The position numbers were made by a program, and so were the translations under genes. From assembly GCA_003235465.1 (NCBI GenBank), contig QJWD01000347.1, forward strand, positions 1 to 15,715: a stretch of 15,715 nucleotides of DNA. The letters are read 5' to 3'. This document shows positions 1-6,516 of the stretch, in pieces (the stretch's first letter is position 1; each line of letters begins with the position of its first letter). This DNA is from Nitrospirota bacterium. GTDB lineage: Bacteria; Nitrospinota; Nitrospinia; Nitrospinales; VA-1. Under the pieces are notes generated by a model, which did not search any database, was not told where the DNA came from, and worked only from the letters and a program-made list of their open reading frames with translations.

Positions 1-58
1 GGGGTGGATAGCGGTACAAGGCCTCAGGTGAATCTTCGTCCGGATGGTCGGGAAATGG

Positions 59-83
59 GGCCCTGGCTGCGGGGCCAGGGGCC
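59..83 (-). terminator. Possible hairpin terminator after the chaperone-like gene
   Basis: A GC-rich hairpin lies three bases past the stop codon of the minus-strand gene that ends at 86. A perfect 7-bp stem (61-67 with 74-80) is extended by two more pairs across a one-base bulge. There is no T-run after it on the minus strand, so intrinsic termination is uncertain. Confidence 0.3.
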
Positions 84-85
84 GG

Positions 86-598
86 TCAGGGGTTGTGCTT
101 GATATGAATGGGGATCGAAACGCCGTAGACGACATCGAGGTTGACCTTCAGGTCTTTTGTCTCCTCGGCGCCGGGTTTGTTCTCGGGGGCGGGGGGAATG
201 GCCTGCACCATCAGCCGCGCGGTGTATTCTCCGGCCGGGGCGTCGGCAGGTTTCCTCAGGAAAATTCTCACCGTCTGCGTTTCGCCGGGGGCGAGCTTGG
301 TGCGGCGCGGGCTGAAACGGATCCACTCCTGCGCGTCCTTGCCGGGGTCGGTGGCGAGGAGCGGCACCAGGGTGATGCGGTAGGTGGTCGTCTCGTCGCC
401 CTTGTTCAGGATCATCGTCGTGCCCGAGCGCGTGCGCCCTTCGAAGGTCACCTTGGTCGGCGCGAGCAAGAGGCCCTCGCCATAAATTTTTTGTGCGGCC
501 TCTCCCGAAAAGGCGAATAGCCGGCTGGCCGCGATGAGCCCGATGAGGGCGAAGCCGGTGAGGGAGCGTTGAAACGGATTCATGGCCTGAGTTTTCAT
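86..598 (-). CDS. PapD-like periplasmic chaperone-domain protein
   Basis: A 170-residue exported protein that looks like the N-terminal immunoglobulin-like domain of the pilus/fimbrial periplasmic chaperone (PapD) superfamily. What is seen: a hydrophobic N-terminal segment (about residues 12-30) fitting a signal peptide, then beta-rich sequence. The stretch FSPRRTKLAPGETQTVRI (95-112), followed by R-x-PADAPAGEYTARL (115-129), matches the family pattern of an 'xSPxxxxLxPGexQxVR' strand and a 'GEYRxxL' strand. Classical chaperones have two domains and about 230 residues. Here the second domain is missing and the protein ends soon after a Pro/Glu-rich stretch (135-147) and one more beta segment. 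It may hold or stabilise a secreted or surface subunit, but no usher or pilin gene lies in the window. Met6 (583) is an alternative start, as neither start has a clear ribosome binding site. The family is fairly sure; the partner is unknown. Confidence 0.75.
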   Translation of the reverse strand: MKTQAMNPFQRSLTGFALIGLIAASRLFAFSGEAAQKIYGEGLLLAPTKVTFEGRTRSGTTMILNKGDETTTYRITLVPLLATDPGKDAQEWIRFSPRRTKLAPGETQTVRIFLRKPADAPAGEYTARLMVQAIPPAPENKPGAEETKDLKVNLDVVYGVSIPIHIKHNP

Positions 599-861
599 TT
601 GATGCCGCGGAAAAAGTTTGCGCCGGCGGCCGGACGCATCCGGCGAAGCGCGAGTAACCCGTTGATTTTTAGCTGGTTAAGATGTTCAGGATAGCAGATC
701 GCGGGGCCCCGGGCAATCGAAAAATAGCGGGCCCGGCCCTGGGAGGCGGCGCGGCTGGAGAGCCGGCCGACGGGCCAGGGGGATGCCCGAGGCTCGTCGA
801 AAACGGGGCGCGGTATGCACCGGGCGGGTGCGCGCGGGAAAGCGGAATGTTTAAGGACGAA

Positions 862-1200
862 TTATTTGATCGCCGCCAAGCACTCGTCCTCGATCTCCTT
901 TTTGCCGATGAGGTCGCACTTCTTCTTGTTCTGTTCGATCACCGCGTGACACAGGTTTTTCAGGTCGCGGTTGCGAACCAGAGAGCAGTAGTAAGAGCTG
1001 TGGTCCTTGTTCTGGTAGCGGTTTTTCTCCAGCGGATCGCCTTCGCCGCGGTCGTTCATTTTCGCCATGCAAATGTTCCTGCGGTCGGCATCCTGGATCT
1101 TGTCGCATTCAGAATTGTCGGGCACCCCCGCCAAAGCGTTCAGGGGAAGAAAAACCAGGGCAAAAAGACCTAAGCACAACCATCCTTTAACCGACCGCAT
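862..1200 (-). CDS. Small exported Cys-rich protein with three C-x11-C motifs
   Basis: A 112-residue protein of unknown function. Residues 1-24 form a clear signal peptide (basic start, long Leu/Phe core, ALA cleavage site before Gly25), so it probably acts in the periplasm. The mature part is highly charged, with six cysteines in three equal pairs: C32/C44, C72/C84 and C95/C107, each C-x11-C. The units share a hydrophobic residue a few positions after the first Cys and polar or acidic residues before the second, as if each were a helical segment. The even count suits disulphides in the periplasm; metal or haem binding is not indicated, as no CxxCH is present. A good ribosome binding site (AGGAGAGAGG) precedes the ATG by a few bases, which supports this start. 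It could be an inhibitor, a lysozyme-inhibitor-like protein or a structural protein, but I do not recognise it. Confidence 0.7.
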   Translation of the reverse strand: MRSVKGWLCLGLFALVFLPLNALAGVPDNSECDKIQDADRRNICMAKMNDRGEGDPLEKNRYQNKDHSSYYCSLVRNRDLKNLCHAVIEQNKKKCDLIGKKEIEDECLAAIK

Positions 1201-1519
1201 AACCTCTCTCCTGTTGGGTGTTGAGACAAAGTGAACCTCCTTAACCTTATTTCAAAGCTCCCACCGGCGCAAGTAAAAATTTACCCCGCCGCCGCGGCGG
1301 AAGGCTTTATTCGTATGGCGATAGGGCGATCCGCGCTTCGCCGTTGTGGGCCACCGGGCGCCGGAGAGTGGGGAGGGCCATTCATCGTTTATTTTTTTCC
1401 CGCATGCGGGTATGATGGGCGAACTACCAGAAAAAACGGATGCTCGGGCTCCCTGGAAGGCGATGATATGCCGTCCTGGCGGATCCGGGAAATCTGGATT
1501 ACAGGAAGGAGAAACGGGG
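1201..1519. other. Divergent intergenic region with a perfect 12-bp palindrome
   Basis: This 319-bp stretch separates the Cys-rich minus-strand gene from the plus-strand exported-protein gene and should hold promoters for both. The clearest element is a perfect palindrome, CCCGCATGCGGG, at 1399-1410. It sits directly before TATGAT (1411-1416), a good -10 match. TTTATT at 1388-1393 lies 17 bp upstream of that but is a weak -35. The palindrome would then fill the promoter spacer, where a repressor or MerR-type activator could bind. No convincing minus-strand promoter was found. No small gene was seen. Confidence 0.35.
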
Positions 1520-2113
1520 GTGAAAATCGCAGCCGGGAGCGTGACCATTTTGCTTATACCCCTGTATCTTTTGGGTCTTGGCCGTTTGGCCACGGCGGGG
1601 GAGGTGGTGTTCCAGGCCAAGGTGCCGACCCTGTCGAACATGGCTTCCTCGTACGCCGAGGGCGAGAAGCCGCCTGAGCTTACGGAACGGGTATTGCCCG
1701 GAGAACTGTTCGACCCGCCGCTGGATGCGCCGCCGGTGAAAAAAGCCGGAGCCGACCAAAGCACCGTGGCCAAGGCGTTCGCCACGGAAAAGGCGGCGAT
1801 CATTTCTGATGATGAGGAATGGATCCTCTCCAATTGGGTGGCGGAGGAACGGGAGACTATCAGAAAATTTCTCGGCAATCCTGAGATGAGAGAAAAAAAC
1901 CGCGACTTCATGGCGAGCCATCAGGACATGAAGATATCTGGCATCGTCGAGCTTAAGGGCCATGCCCTTGTTCTTATCACCGGGCAGGGGATGGTGTTTT
2001 CCTATAAAAATGTTGAGGGCCGCTGGCTTCGCACCAATGCGCTGTTCGCCGATGAAGATTTTGGCGTGGTGTTTTCCGCCTGGCGGCTTAACGGGAACGT
2101 GTTTGAGCGTTGA
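1520..2113 (+). CDS. Exported protein of unknown function
   Basis: A 197-residue protein I do not recognise. The chosen start is GTG at 1520, because AGGAAGGAG (1503-1511) lies 8 bases upstream and translation from there opens with a proper signal peptide: a basic residue, a hydrophobic core over residues 6-20, and cleavage near ATA-GEV (about 26). Longer in-frame starts (for example 1346) would bury the signal sequence. The mature part has a Pro/Lys-rich region (50-80), an acidic-aromatic helical stretch with E-E-W-I-L-S-N-W (99-106), and a C-terminal region (140-190) that alternates hydrophobic and polar residues as beta strands do: GIVELKGHALVLITGQGMVF, then a segment ending in FGVVFSAWRLNG. 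It could be a small periplasmic beta-domain protein. The next gene starts 34 bp downstream with a strong ribosome binding site, so the two are probably co-transcribed. Confidence 0.7.
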   Translation: MKIAAGSVTILLIPLYLLGLGRLATAGEVVFQAKVPTLSNMASSYAEGEKPPELTERVLPGELFDPPLDAPPVKKAGADQSTVAKAFATEKAAIISDDEEWILSNWVAEERETIRKFLGNPEMREKNRDFMASHQDMKISGIVELKGHALVLITGQGMVFSYKNVEGRWLRTNALFADEDFGVVFSAWRLNGNVFER

Positions 2114-2147
2114 TGCGGGTGAAACCCGGCCGAAAGGAGGGAAAGAC

Positions 2148-2471
2148 ATGATGCTTTGCAACCTGATTGTTGCGCTGGCGCTCACGTTTATTTTTGCAAG
2201 CCCCGTGCAGGCGGAGATTTTCAAGTGGACGGACGAAAATGGCAAAATCCACTACACCGACGACATTGGCATGGTGCCTGATGAGGAGCTGGAAAAATCG
2301 GAGGTTTTGCGGGAAGATTCCAACAAGAGCCAGAGCGGGAAAAAGGGCAAGCAGCCGGGCAGCGGACAGAACCGGGGCTACGATAACCAGAAGCAGAAAG
2401 AATGCCTTGCGGCTTGCGCGAAAACGCCCCACTTCAACAAGCTGTGCAAGCAGAGATGTGGGGTGGAATGA
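2148..2471 (+). CDS. DUF4124-domain periplasmic protein with twin CX3C tail
   Basis: A 107-residue exported protein. The start at 2148 is set by a strong ribosome binding site (AAAGGAGG, 2133-2140) and by the signal peptide that follows (residues 1-22, cleavage VQA before Glu23). Right after cleavage comes E-I-F-K-W-T-D-E-N-G-K-I-H-Y-T-D-D (23-39), the hallmark of DUF4124, a short domain found at the N-terminus of many proteobacterial periplasmic proteins; its role is not established. A Lys/Gln/Gly-rich linker (57-84) follows. The C-terminus holds C86-x3-C90 and C100-x3-C104, a twin CX3C arrangement that could form a helical hairpin closed by two disulphides. The in-frame ORF extends upstream to 1962, but that part overlaps the preceding gene and has no signal sequence. 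The domain call is strong; the function is unknown. Confidence 0.85.
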   Translation: MMLCNLIVALALTFIFASPVQAEIFKWTDENGKIHYTDDIGMVPDEELEKSEVLREDSNKSQSGKKGKQPGSGQNRGYDNQKQKECLAACAKTPHFNKLCKQRCGVE

Positions 2472-2538
2472 GGGAGATGAATTCACCGGGCCCCGGTTTC
2501 GGTAACGCGAGGCCCGTGTTCCTTGAGGGGCGATGACG

Positions 2539-3546
2539 ATGCGCTGGTGCAATCTAAAAAGCCTTACACGGGTGGGAGCGGCGGCGCTCCTGATCCTGTT
2601 CGCCCAGGCGCTTTCAGCCTGCGGCGATGCCGATAAAGCCGATGTTCCGCGCGGGGAGACCGAGGAGGAAGCGGGCCTGAAGCGGGAAATCCTGGATGTG
2701 GAGCGCCGGCTCGACGGGTTGCAGAGCAAGGTCAAGGAAGTGATGGAGGGGTTGAAAGGCGAGGATACAGAGGAGAAGCCATCGGCGGATGTCGCCGCTG
2801 AAAAAGCGGAGACACCGAGCGAGGAGTTGCAAAGGGTGATGGAAAGCCTCGAAACACCCATTGGGGCCGAAGCGCCGGAAGAACACGCCGCTAAGCAGGG
2901 TGAGGAAACCAGGCAGGGTGAGGAAAATCCCGAAGCCCCGGTTGCCAAAAGCCAGCCCGAGATAAAACCCGCTCACCCGGGCGAAGAGGTGAAGAGCGGC
3001 ACCGGCAAGCCGGAAGCCCCGGTCGTGGCGGCGTCGCCAAAGATTCTCCCCCCGTTGCCGGAGGAGCGCCCGGCGCAAGCGGCGCGCAAAACGGAGCCTG
3101 CCGCCGAAGCCGGAACGCCCAAGGCCAGGCCGTCACAGCCGGTTGAAGAAACGAAAAAGGACACGCAGGAAAAAGCCGCCGCCGAGGTGGCGAAAACGCC
3201 CGCGCCCGCCCCGGAACCGGCTCCGGCGGTGAAAATAATAGATGATCTCAACCATTTCGATCTCGGCCTTATCGAATGGCGGCAGAACAACCTGCCCGCC
3301 GCCATCGTCCATTTCAAAGCGGCGATCGCCTCCGAGCCGGCCAACGCCCACGCCTACTGGAACCTGGCGCTGGTGTACGACCAGCAAGGCGAGGGAACAA
3401 AAGCCATCCGCATGATGGAGGAGGCGGAAAAAATCTACAAAAATTTCGGGGATCAGGAAGACATGCTAAAAGCCAGGGACCACCTGCTAAGCTGGCACGA
3501 GAAGTACGGCGACGGGCCGGGGATGGCTAATCGAGGGAAATCTTGA
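2539..3546 (+). CDS. TPR lipoprotein with repeat-rich Pro/Glu/Ala/Lys linker
   Basis: A 335-residue probable lipoprotein. The start at ATG 2539 is preferred over ATG 2533, because GAGGGG (2525-2530) lies 8 bases before the former and only 2 before the latter. Residues 10-28 form a signal peptide ending in the lipobox L-S-A-C, with Cys28 as the predicted lipid anchor. Domains in order: an acidic linker; a probable coiled coil (about 43-75, LKREILDVERRLDGLQSKV); a low-complexity Pro/Glu/Ala/Lys region (80-230) containing four 27-residue repeats (121-228); and one to two TPR units (236-303: ALVYDQQGEGTKAIRMMEEA with the preceding WNL). The long linker would let the TPR domain reach across the periplasm to a partner. 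The last 20 bp overlap the convergent receiver gene. Together with the two upstream genes it may form a small envelope operon, although the intergenic gap here is 67 bp. Confidence 0.8.
   Translation: MRWCNLKSLTRVGAAALLILFAQALSACGDADKADVPRGETEEEAGLKREILDVERRLDGLQSKVKEVMEGLKGEDTEEKPSADVAAEKAETPSEELQRVMESLETPIGAEAPEEHAAKQGEETRQGEENPEAPVAKSQPEIKPAHPGEEVKSGTGKPEAPVVAASPKILPPLPEERPAQAARKTEPAAEAGTPKARPSQPVEETKKDTQEKAAAEVAKTPAPAPEPAPAVKIIDDLNHFDLGLIEWRQNNLPAAIVHFKAAIASEPANAHAYWNLALVYDQQGEGTKAIRMMEEAEKIYKNFGDQEDMLKARDHLLSWHEKYGDGPGMANRGKS
2899..3222 (+). repeat. Four 81-bp imperfect in-frame repeats
   Basis: Within the TPR lipoprotein gene, four consecutive 27-codon units begin at 2899, 2980, 3061 and 3142. 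Units 1 and 2 are closest: both begin Gly-Glu-Glu, share P-E-A-P-V at unit positions 11-15 and end in Pro. Units 3 and 4 keep the spacing of Glu and Pro residues but have diverged. The pattern suggests growth of the linker by tandem duplication. Confidence 0.6.
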
Positions 3547-3955
3547 GCAGGCGGCTAATCTTGGCCATCAGGTTTTCCGCATCGACGGGCTTGATGATGT
3601 AGTTGCGGATGCCCATCGTCATGGCTTCCAGAATCTTGCTCTTGCTCGCGTCGGCGGTGATCATGAGAAAAGGGATGTCCTTGAGCCGCGCGTCCTCGTG
3701 CAGTTTCCTGAAGAAGTCGAAGCCGTTCATGCCTGGCATGTAGAGGTCGGAGATTATCAGGTCCACCGGTTCCGCCTCCAGAAGGCGCAGCGCCTCGGGC
3801 GCGTCTTCCGCTTCCACGGGGTGGAGAATCCCCAGTTTTTTAAGGTAAAGGCGAATCAGGTTTCGGGTGTCCACATCGTCTTCTACGATCAGGACGCGAT
3901 GCGCCTTCAGGGTTTCCTTGGGGGCGGTGGGTGTGGCGGTGCTGTTGGTTGGCAT
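3527..3955 (-). CDS. Stand-alone CheY-like response regulator receiver
   Basis: A 142-residue single-domain response regulator. After a Thr/Pro-rich N-terminal tail (1-18), residues 20-140 form a complete receiver domain: VLIVEDD with acidic pocket D26/D27, phospho-acceptor Asp70 in DLIISDLYMPGMNG, switch Thr100 in LMITAD, and conserved Lys122 in YIIKPV. There is no output domain, so it should signal by binding a partner, as CheY-type and phosphorelay receivers do. No kinase or chemotaxis gene adjoins it; the nearest kinase is at 8813-10726 on the same strand, far away. The gene is convergent with the TPR lipoprotein and overlaps its 3' end by 20 bp. No clear ribosome binding site precedes the ATG at 3955. 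The family call is very secure; the pathway is unknown. Confidence 0.93.
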   Translation of the reverse strand: MPTNSTATPTAPKETLKAHRVLIVEDDVDTRNLIRLYLKKLGILHPVEAEDAPEALRLLEAEPVDLIISDLYMPGMNGFDFFRKLHEDARLKDIPFLMITADASKSKILEAMTMGIRNYIIKPVDAENLMAKISRLLKISLD

Positions 3956-4338
3956 GCTGAATTCGCGGGAGCCGCCCCACAGAGGGGGATCAAGTGGAGG
4001 AGACTGTTGCCAGCTGCAGGGCGGCTCTCGCTTTCCGGTTCATTTTGGTTCGAGGTGTTGCTCCCGAATGATTTCATTCTCGCAGCTCGGTATGGCAACG
4101 GCGTCAAGACCGTGTCACGGTTGTTCAACAAAGCGGTTGGTTGCAAGATAGGCCGGCGCTGGCCGCGCGCGGCGGCGCTGGCCTGGAACACGCCCCGTCC
4201 GGCATTGCGAAAATCGCTGAAAAAGCGTATGATTCTCCACTAAACAAATGCTTAAGGTCGGGGGTGGCCTGCCGCCCCGATCCCGATGGAGGGTTTCGGG
4301 CCTGCCCTGACTCTCAACTGACATTTCTGGGAGGGGAA
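3956..4338. other. Divergent intergenic region
   Basis: This 383-bp stretch lies between the receiver gene (minus) and the Rap1a-family gene (plus). It holds a likely plus-strand promoter (listed separately) and a perfect 13-bp odd palindrome, ACCGTG-T-CACGGT, at 4109-4121, which could be an operator or a small hairpin. A 10-base direct repeat, GGCGCTGGCC, occurs twice in the GC-rich part around 4150-4186. Overlapping reading frames here show no start signal or recognisable protein, so I see no gene. Confidence 0.4.
4205..4233 (+). promoter_or_regulatory. Predicted sigma70-type promoter for the 4339-8142 gene cluster
   Basis: TTGCGA (4205-4210) and TATGAT (4228-4233) are separated by exactly 17 bp. 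They match the -35 and -10 consensus at 4/6 and 5/6 positions. Transcription would start near 4240, leaving about a 100-base leader before the first gene at 4339. This is by eye only. Confidence 0.5.
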
Positions 4339-4698
4339 ATGCGTTGGATGACGATTGCGGCGACGATGTGCTTGTTCCTGTTGCAGGGCGCGCCAGCCCG
4401 TGCCCTGGAGCCTCTGCCCGATTATAATGGGCTGTACCTGATCCAGCACTGCCACAATGAAAGGGACGCCTTCGTGCGCGGATTTTGCCTGGGCTACATC
4501 CGCTCCGTGGTCGACCTGATGATGGATTCCGAAGTCTACACGGTGGAGAAGCCGCACTTTTGCCTGGGGGATACCCCGCTCAAGGATTGGCGCGTGGCCG
4601 TCCTCGATTGGATCAAGAAGCGCCCCGACGAATACCACACCTCCTCGCGAAAAGTCATCGTTCAAGCCTTGAACGAGAGTTTCCCCTGTACCCCATGA
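4339..4698 (+). CDS. Rap1a/Tai-family exported protein
   Basis: A 119-residue secreted protein with the Rap1a/Tai immunity-protein fold pattern. It has a signal peptide (1 to about 22, ARA before Leu23), then an FCLGYIRSVVD segment and, after a loop, FCLGDTPLKDW followed by a helix ending VIVQALNESFPC. The paired 'FCxGY...FCxP...ALxxxFPC' layout and four-cysteine pattern are typical of this family. Known members neutralise type VI secretion amidase effectors in the periplasm (Rap/Tai proteins of Serratia), but many relatives sit outside any toxin locus. No effector, Tss or other toxin gene is visible here, so an immunity role is not supported by context. The start at 4339 is preceded by GGGAGGGG; ATG 4348 is an alternative. 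The stop overlaps the next gene's ATG (ATGA at 4695-4698), implying translational coupling with the His-repeat protein. Confidence 0.8.
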   Translation: MRWMTIAATMCLFLLQGAPARALEPLPDYNGLYLIQHCHNERDAFVRGFCLGYIRSVVDLMMDSEVYTVEKPHFCLGDTPLKDWRVAVLDWIKKRPDEYHTSSRKVIVQALNESFPCTP

Positions 4699-5726
4699 CC
4701 CGCTTAACCCCCCGCTTGCTGGCGGGGATTGCCTTCACGCTTTTCATCTTCAGCCTGTCCTGCGCTTCCTGGGAACCCCGGAACGAAGTGTTCCCGCTAC
4801 GCGGCGACTACAACAACCAGTTCTACAAACGTCACCCGCGCAATTTCAAGCTGACCACCGTCGCCCATTGGGCGCATGGAAGCATCGCCGACGTTCTCAT
4901 CGAAACGCCGCCAGACCCCACCCGGGCCGACCGGCTGTTTTTCGAGCGCGCGCGCGAGTATTTGAATCATCCGCCGGAAACGGAACCGCACCAGGAGTAC
5001 GTCAGCCCGCGCCTTGCCCGGCTGGCCTGGCGGGCGATTCAGGTGATCGACTGGACGCACCAATTGCACGAGCAGCTGTACGACATTCTCGCCGATCCCA
5101 CGATTGCCGCGGCGGACAAAAAGCGCTGGATCGACCGGTCGGTGGATTATTACCTGGCCGAGCCCGCGATGGCGTTCAGCCCCGCGCCGTTCGAGGAGGT
5201 GATCATGAACCGTGTAAGGCCCATGGCCCAGCCCTGGTTCGGCGCGTTTCGCAAGGATTACAGAAGCGCGACGTCGCTGTTCAAGGCCTTTCACTGGTGG
5301 CACCCGGCGGTGTACGAGGCGCAACTGCTATACCCCGGCGCGGAGGAACAGAAGCGCGCCATCCTCGCAGTGGACGGCCTGTTCTGGAACCAGGTTCTCG
5401 CGGAATTTCCAAAACGGATGCTGCTCTCGCGCGAGGTCATGCCGCGGTTTTCCCGGCTTGCGCCCGAAGCGGCGAACATCTTCGATAACCTGCACATGTT
5501 TCACGGCGTCGTCTACGACATCCTCGCCTCGCCAGAAATCACCGACAAGCGGGCGGAGATTTACCGCAATATCGATCTCATGCTGGCAAGGCCGGGAGAC
5601 AGGAACCTCGCCGCCGATTTCCCCACCCCCCAGGCGGAGGTGGACCCGCTGGGATACTCCGAGGCCATGAAGGGTGAAGCGGGGGAGATGGCGCGCATCA
5701 TGGGGCACGGTCATCATGGACACTAG
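4695..5726 (+). CDS. Unrecognised exported protein with four H-x2-H-x3-[YA]-[DE] repeats and His-rich tail
   Basis: A 343-residue protein that I cannot assign to a family. The start at 4695 overlaps the previous stop (ATGA) and opens with a hydrophobic signal segment (8-22) ending in Ser-Leu-Ser-Cys23. This may be a lipoprotein site, though the lipobox lacks the usual residue at -3. The mature protein is mostly helical and rich in Trp, Tyr and His. Four segments share the same spacing: H58/H61/A65/D66, H122/H125/Y129/D130, H200/H203/Y207/E208 and H267/H270/Y274/D275. Two of these continue as YDILA-x-P and then a charged helix, so the segments look like diverged internal repeats of about 65-80 residues. 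The C-terminus ends M-G-H-G-H-H-G-H. Eight ordered His plus acidic residues and a His tail suggest metal binding, which is inference. It is translationally coupled to the Rap1a-like gene and overlaps the next barrel gene by 11 bp. Confidence 0.75.
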   Translation: MTRLTPRLLAGIAFTLFIFSLSCASWEPRNEVFPLRGDYNNQFYKRHPRNFKLTTVAHWAHGSIADVLIETPPDPTRADRLFFERAREYLNHPPETEPHQEYVSPRLARLAWRAIQVIDWTHQLHEQLYDILADPTIAAADKKRWIDRSVDYYLAEPAMAFSPAPFEEVIMNRVRPMAQPWFGAFRKDYRSATSLFKAFHWWHPAVYEAQLLYPGAEEQKRAILAVDGLFWNQVLAEFPKRMLLSREVMPRFSRLAPEAANIFDNLHMFHGVVYDILASPEITDKRAEIYRNIDLMLARPGDRNLAADFPTPQAEVDPLGYSEAMKGEAGEMARIMGHGHHGH

Positions 5727-6486
5727 AGGGCGGGCCGCGACGCGATTTTTGCTGACGGTGGTGTGGCTGCTCCTGCTTGCCGGCGTCGGCCGCGCGGCGG
5801 ACCACAGCAACCTCGAGCAGGATGCCCCCGCTAGGGTGGAGGACGCGTATCCGGTTCCCCACCGTGCGGTTGAGCTTATGGTCTCCGGCGCGTACGAGCA
5901 CGCCGGAGCGGAAGGCCGCCATGCAGGCGTGTTGGAGCCGGAGCTCAAATGGGGCGCGGCGAAAAACACCCAGGTGGCGCTCGCGGTTCCCCTTGTCTTT
6001 CAGGGCGACGGCGGGATGGAGGACAGCGGCAACCTGGCGTTTGAAGGCTTGTACAATTTCACCGTGGAAACCCCGCTGTGGCCGGCGCTGGCTTTGAAAG
6101 CCGAGTTCGAGCTGCCCACGGGGGTCGATGCGTCGGGCGTGGACATCGCGGTCACCGCCATCGCCACGCGCGGCTTCGGCAGCCACCGCTTTCATCTGAA
6201 TGGCATTTTCAGCCACCACGGCGAGGCGGAGCCCGGCGAAAGGGAGCACCGCTACGGCGTCGGCGTGGGTTACGATCACCCGCTTGGCCTCGATCATCTT
6301 TTCGTGGCGGATTTTTTTGTCGACCGCTCGCCGCTGACAGGCGGCGATGAGGAATTCACCGGCCACCTCGGCGTGAGAAAACAACTCAACCCCTGGTCGG
6401 TGCTGGCGCTCGGTGTGGGAACCGGCTTCGGATCGGGGCGAACACCCGATCTCCGCCTGACGGTGGCTTTGCAGTGGAGCCTGTGA
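5716..6486 (+). CDS. Outer-membrane beta-barrel protein (MetA-pathway/transporter-like)
   Basis: A 256-residue predicted outer-membrane barrel. The start at 5716 lies inside the end of the previous gene (11-bp overlap) and is followed by a signal peptide (basic residues to 10, core 11-23, cleavage GRA-AD near 28). The mature part alternates short amphipathic beta strands and turns: VELMVSGAYEH, EPELKWGAAKNTQVALAVPLVF, LAFEGLYNFTVETPLWPALALKAEFELPTG, YGVGVGYDHPLG, then a last strand LRLTVALQWSL. The 'xxxALKxExxLPTG' block resembles the broad family of barrels annotated as phenol-degradation MetA-pathway or transporter proteins, in which substrates are mostly unknown. Several His residues occur in loops (HRFH, SHHGE, DHPLGLDH). 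Tight linkage to the His-repeat protein suggests a shared envelope process. The barrel call is good; substrate and role are open. Confidence 0.75.
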   Translation: MDTRGRAATRFLLTVVWLLLLAGVGRAADHSNLEQDAPARVEDAYPVPHRAVELMVSGAYEHAGAEGRHAGVLEPELKWGAAKNTQVALAVPLVFQGDGGMEDSGNLAFEGLYNFTVETPLWPALALKAEFELPTGVDASGVDIAVTAIATRGFGSHRFHLNGIFSHHGEAEPGEREHRYGVGVGYDHPLGLDHLFVADFFVDRSPLTGGDEEFTGHLGVRKQLNPWSVLALGVGTGFGSGRTPDLRLTVALQWSL

Positions 6487-6516
6487 TGAGCCGTGCCGCT
6501 ATTGCGAGGTGGGCGA

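Noticed and set aside
629..644. REP-like element, since GCCGGATGCG resembles enterobacterial REP sequences
   Set aside because: Only one short 6-bp stem is present, and the second partial match near 12725 lacks the partner arm. A chance match in GC-rich DNA is likely.
1391..1410. Intrinsic terminator formed by the T-run and the CCCGCATGCGGG palindrome
   Set aside because: The T-run precedes the hairpin on the plus strand, and on the minus strand it reads as A residues after the hairpin, so neither direction fits an intrinsic terminator.
1252..2245. Long minus-strand open frames (1252-1911 and 1499-2245) opposite the exported-protein gene
   Set aside because: They are antisense to genes with good ribosome binding sites and signal peptides. 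Their products are Arg/Pro/Ser-rich with no recognisable domain, as expected of shadow frames in GC-rich DNA.
4485..4694. Upstream extension of the His-repeat protein to a start at 4485
   Set aside because: The extra 70 residues overlap the Rap1a-like gene in another frame, are Arg/Gly/Pro-rich, and would hide the signal peptide that begins at 4695.
4339..4698. Evidence for a type VI secretion effector/immunity locus
   Set aside because: Only the immunity-type domain is present. No amidase effector, VgrG, Hcp, PAAR or Tss gene was found on either side.
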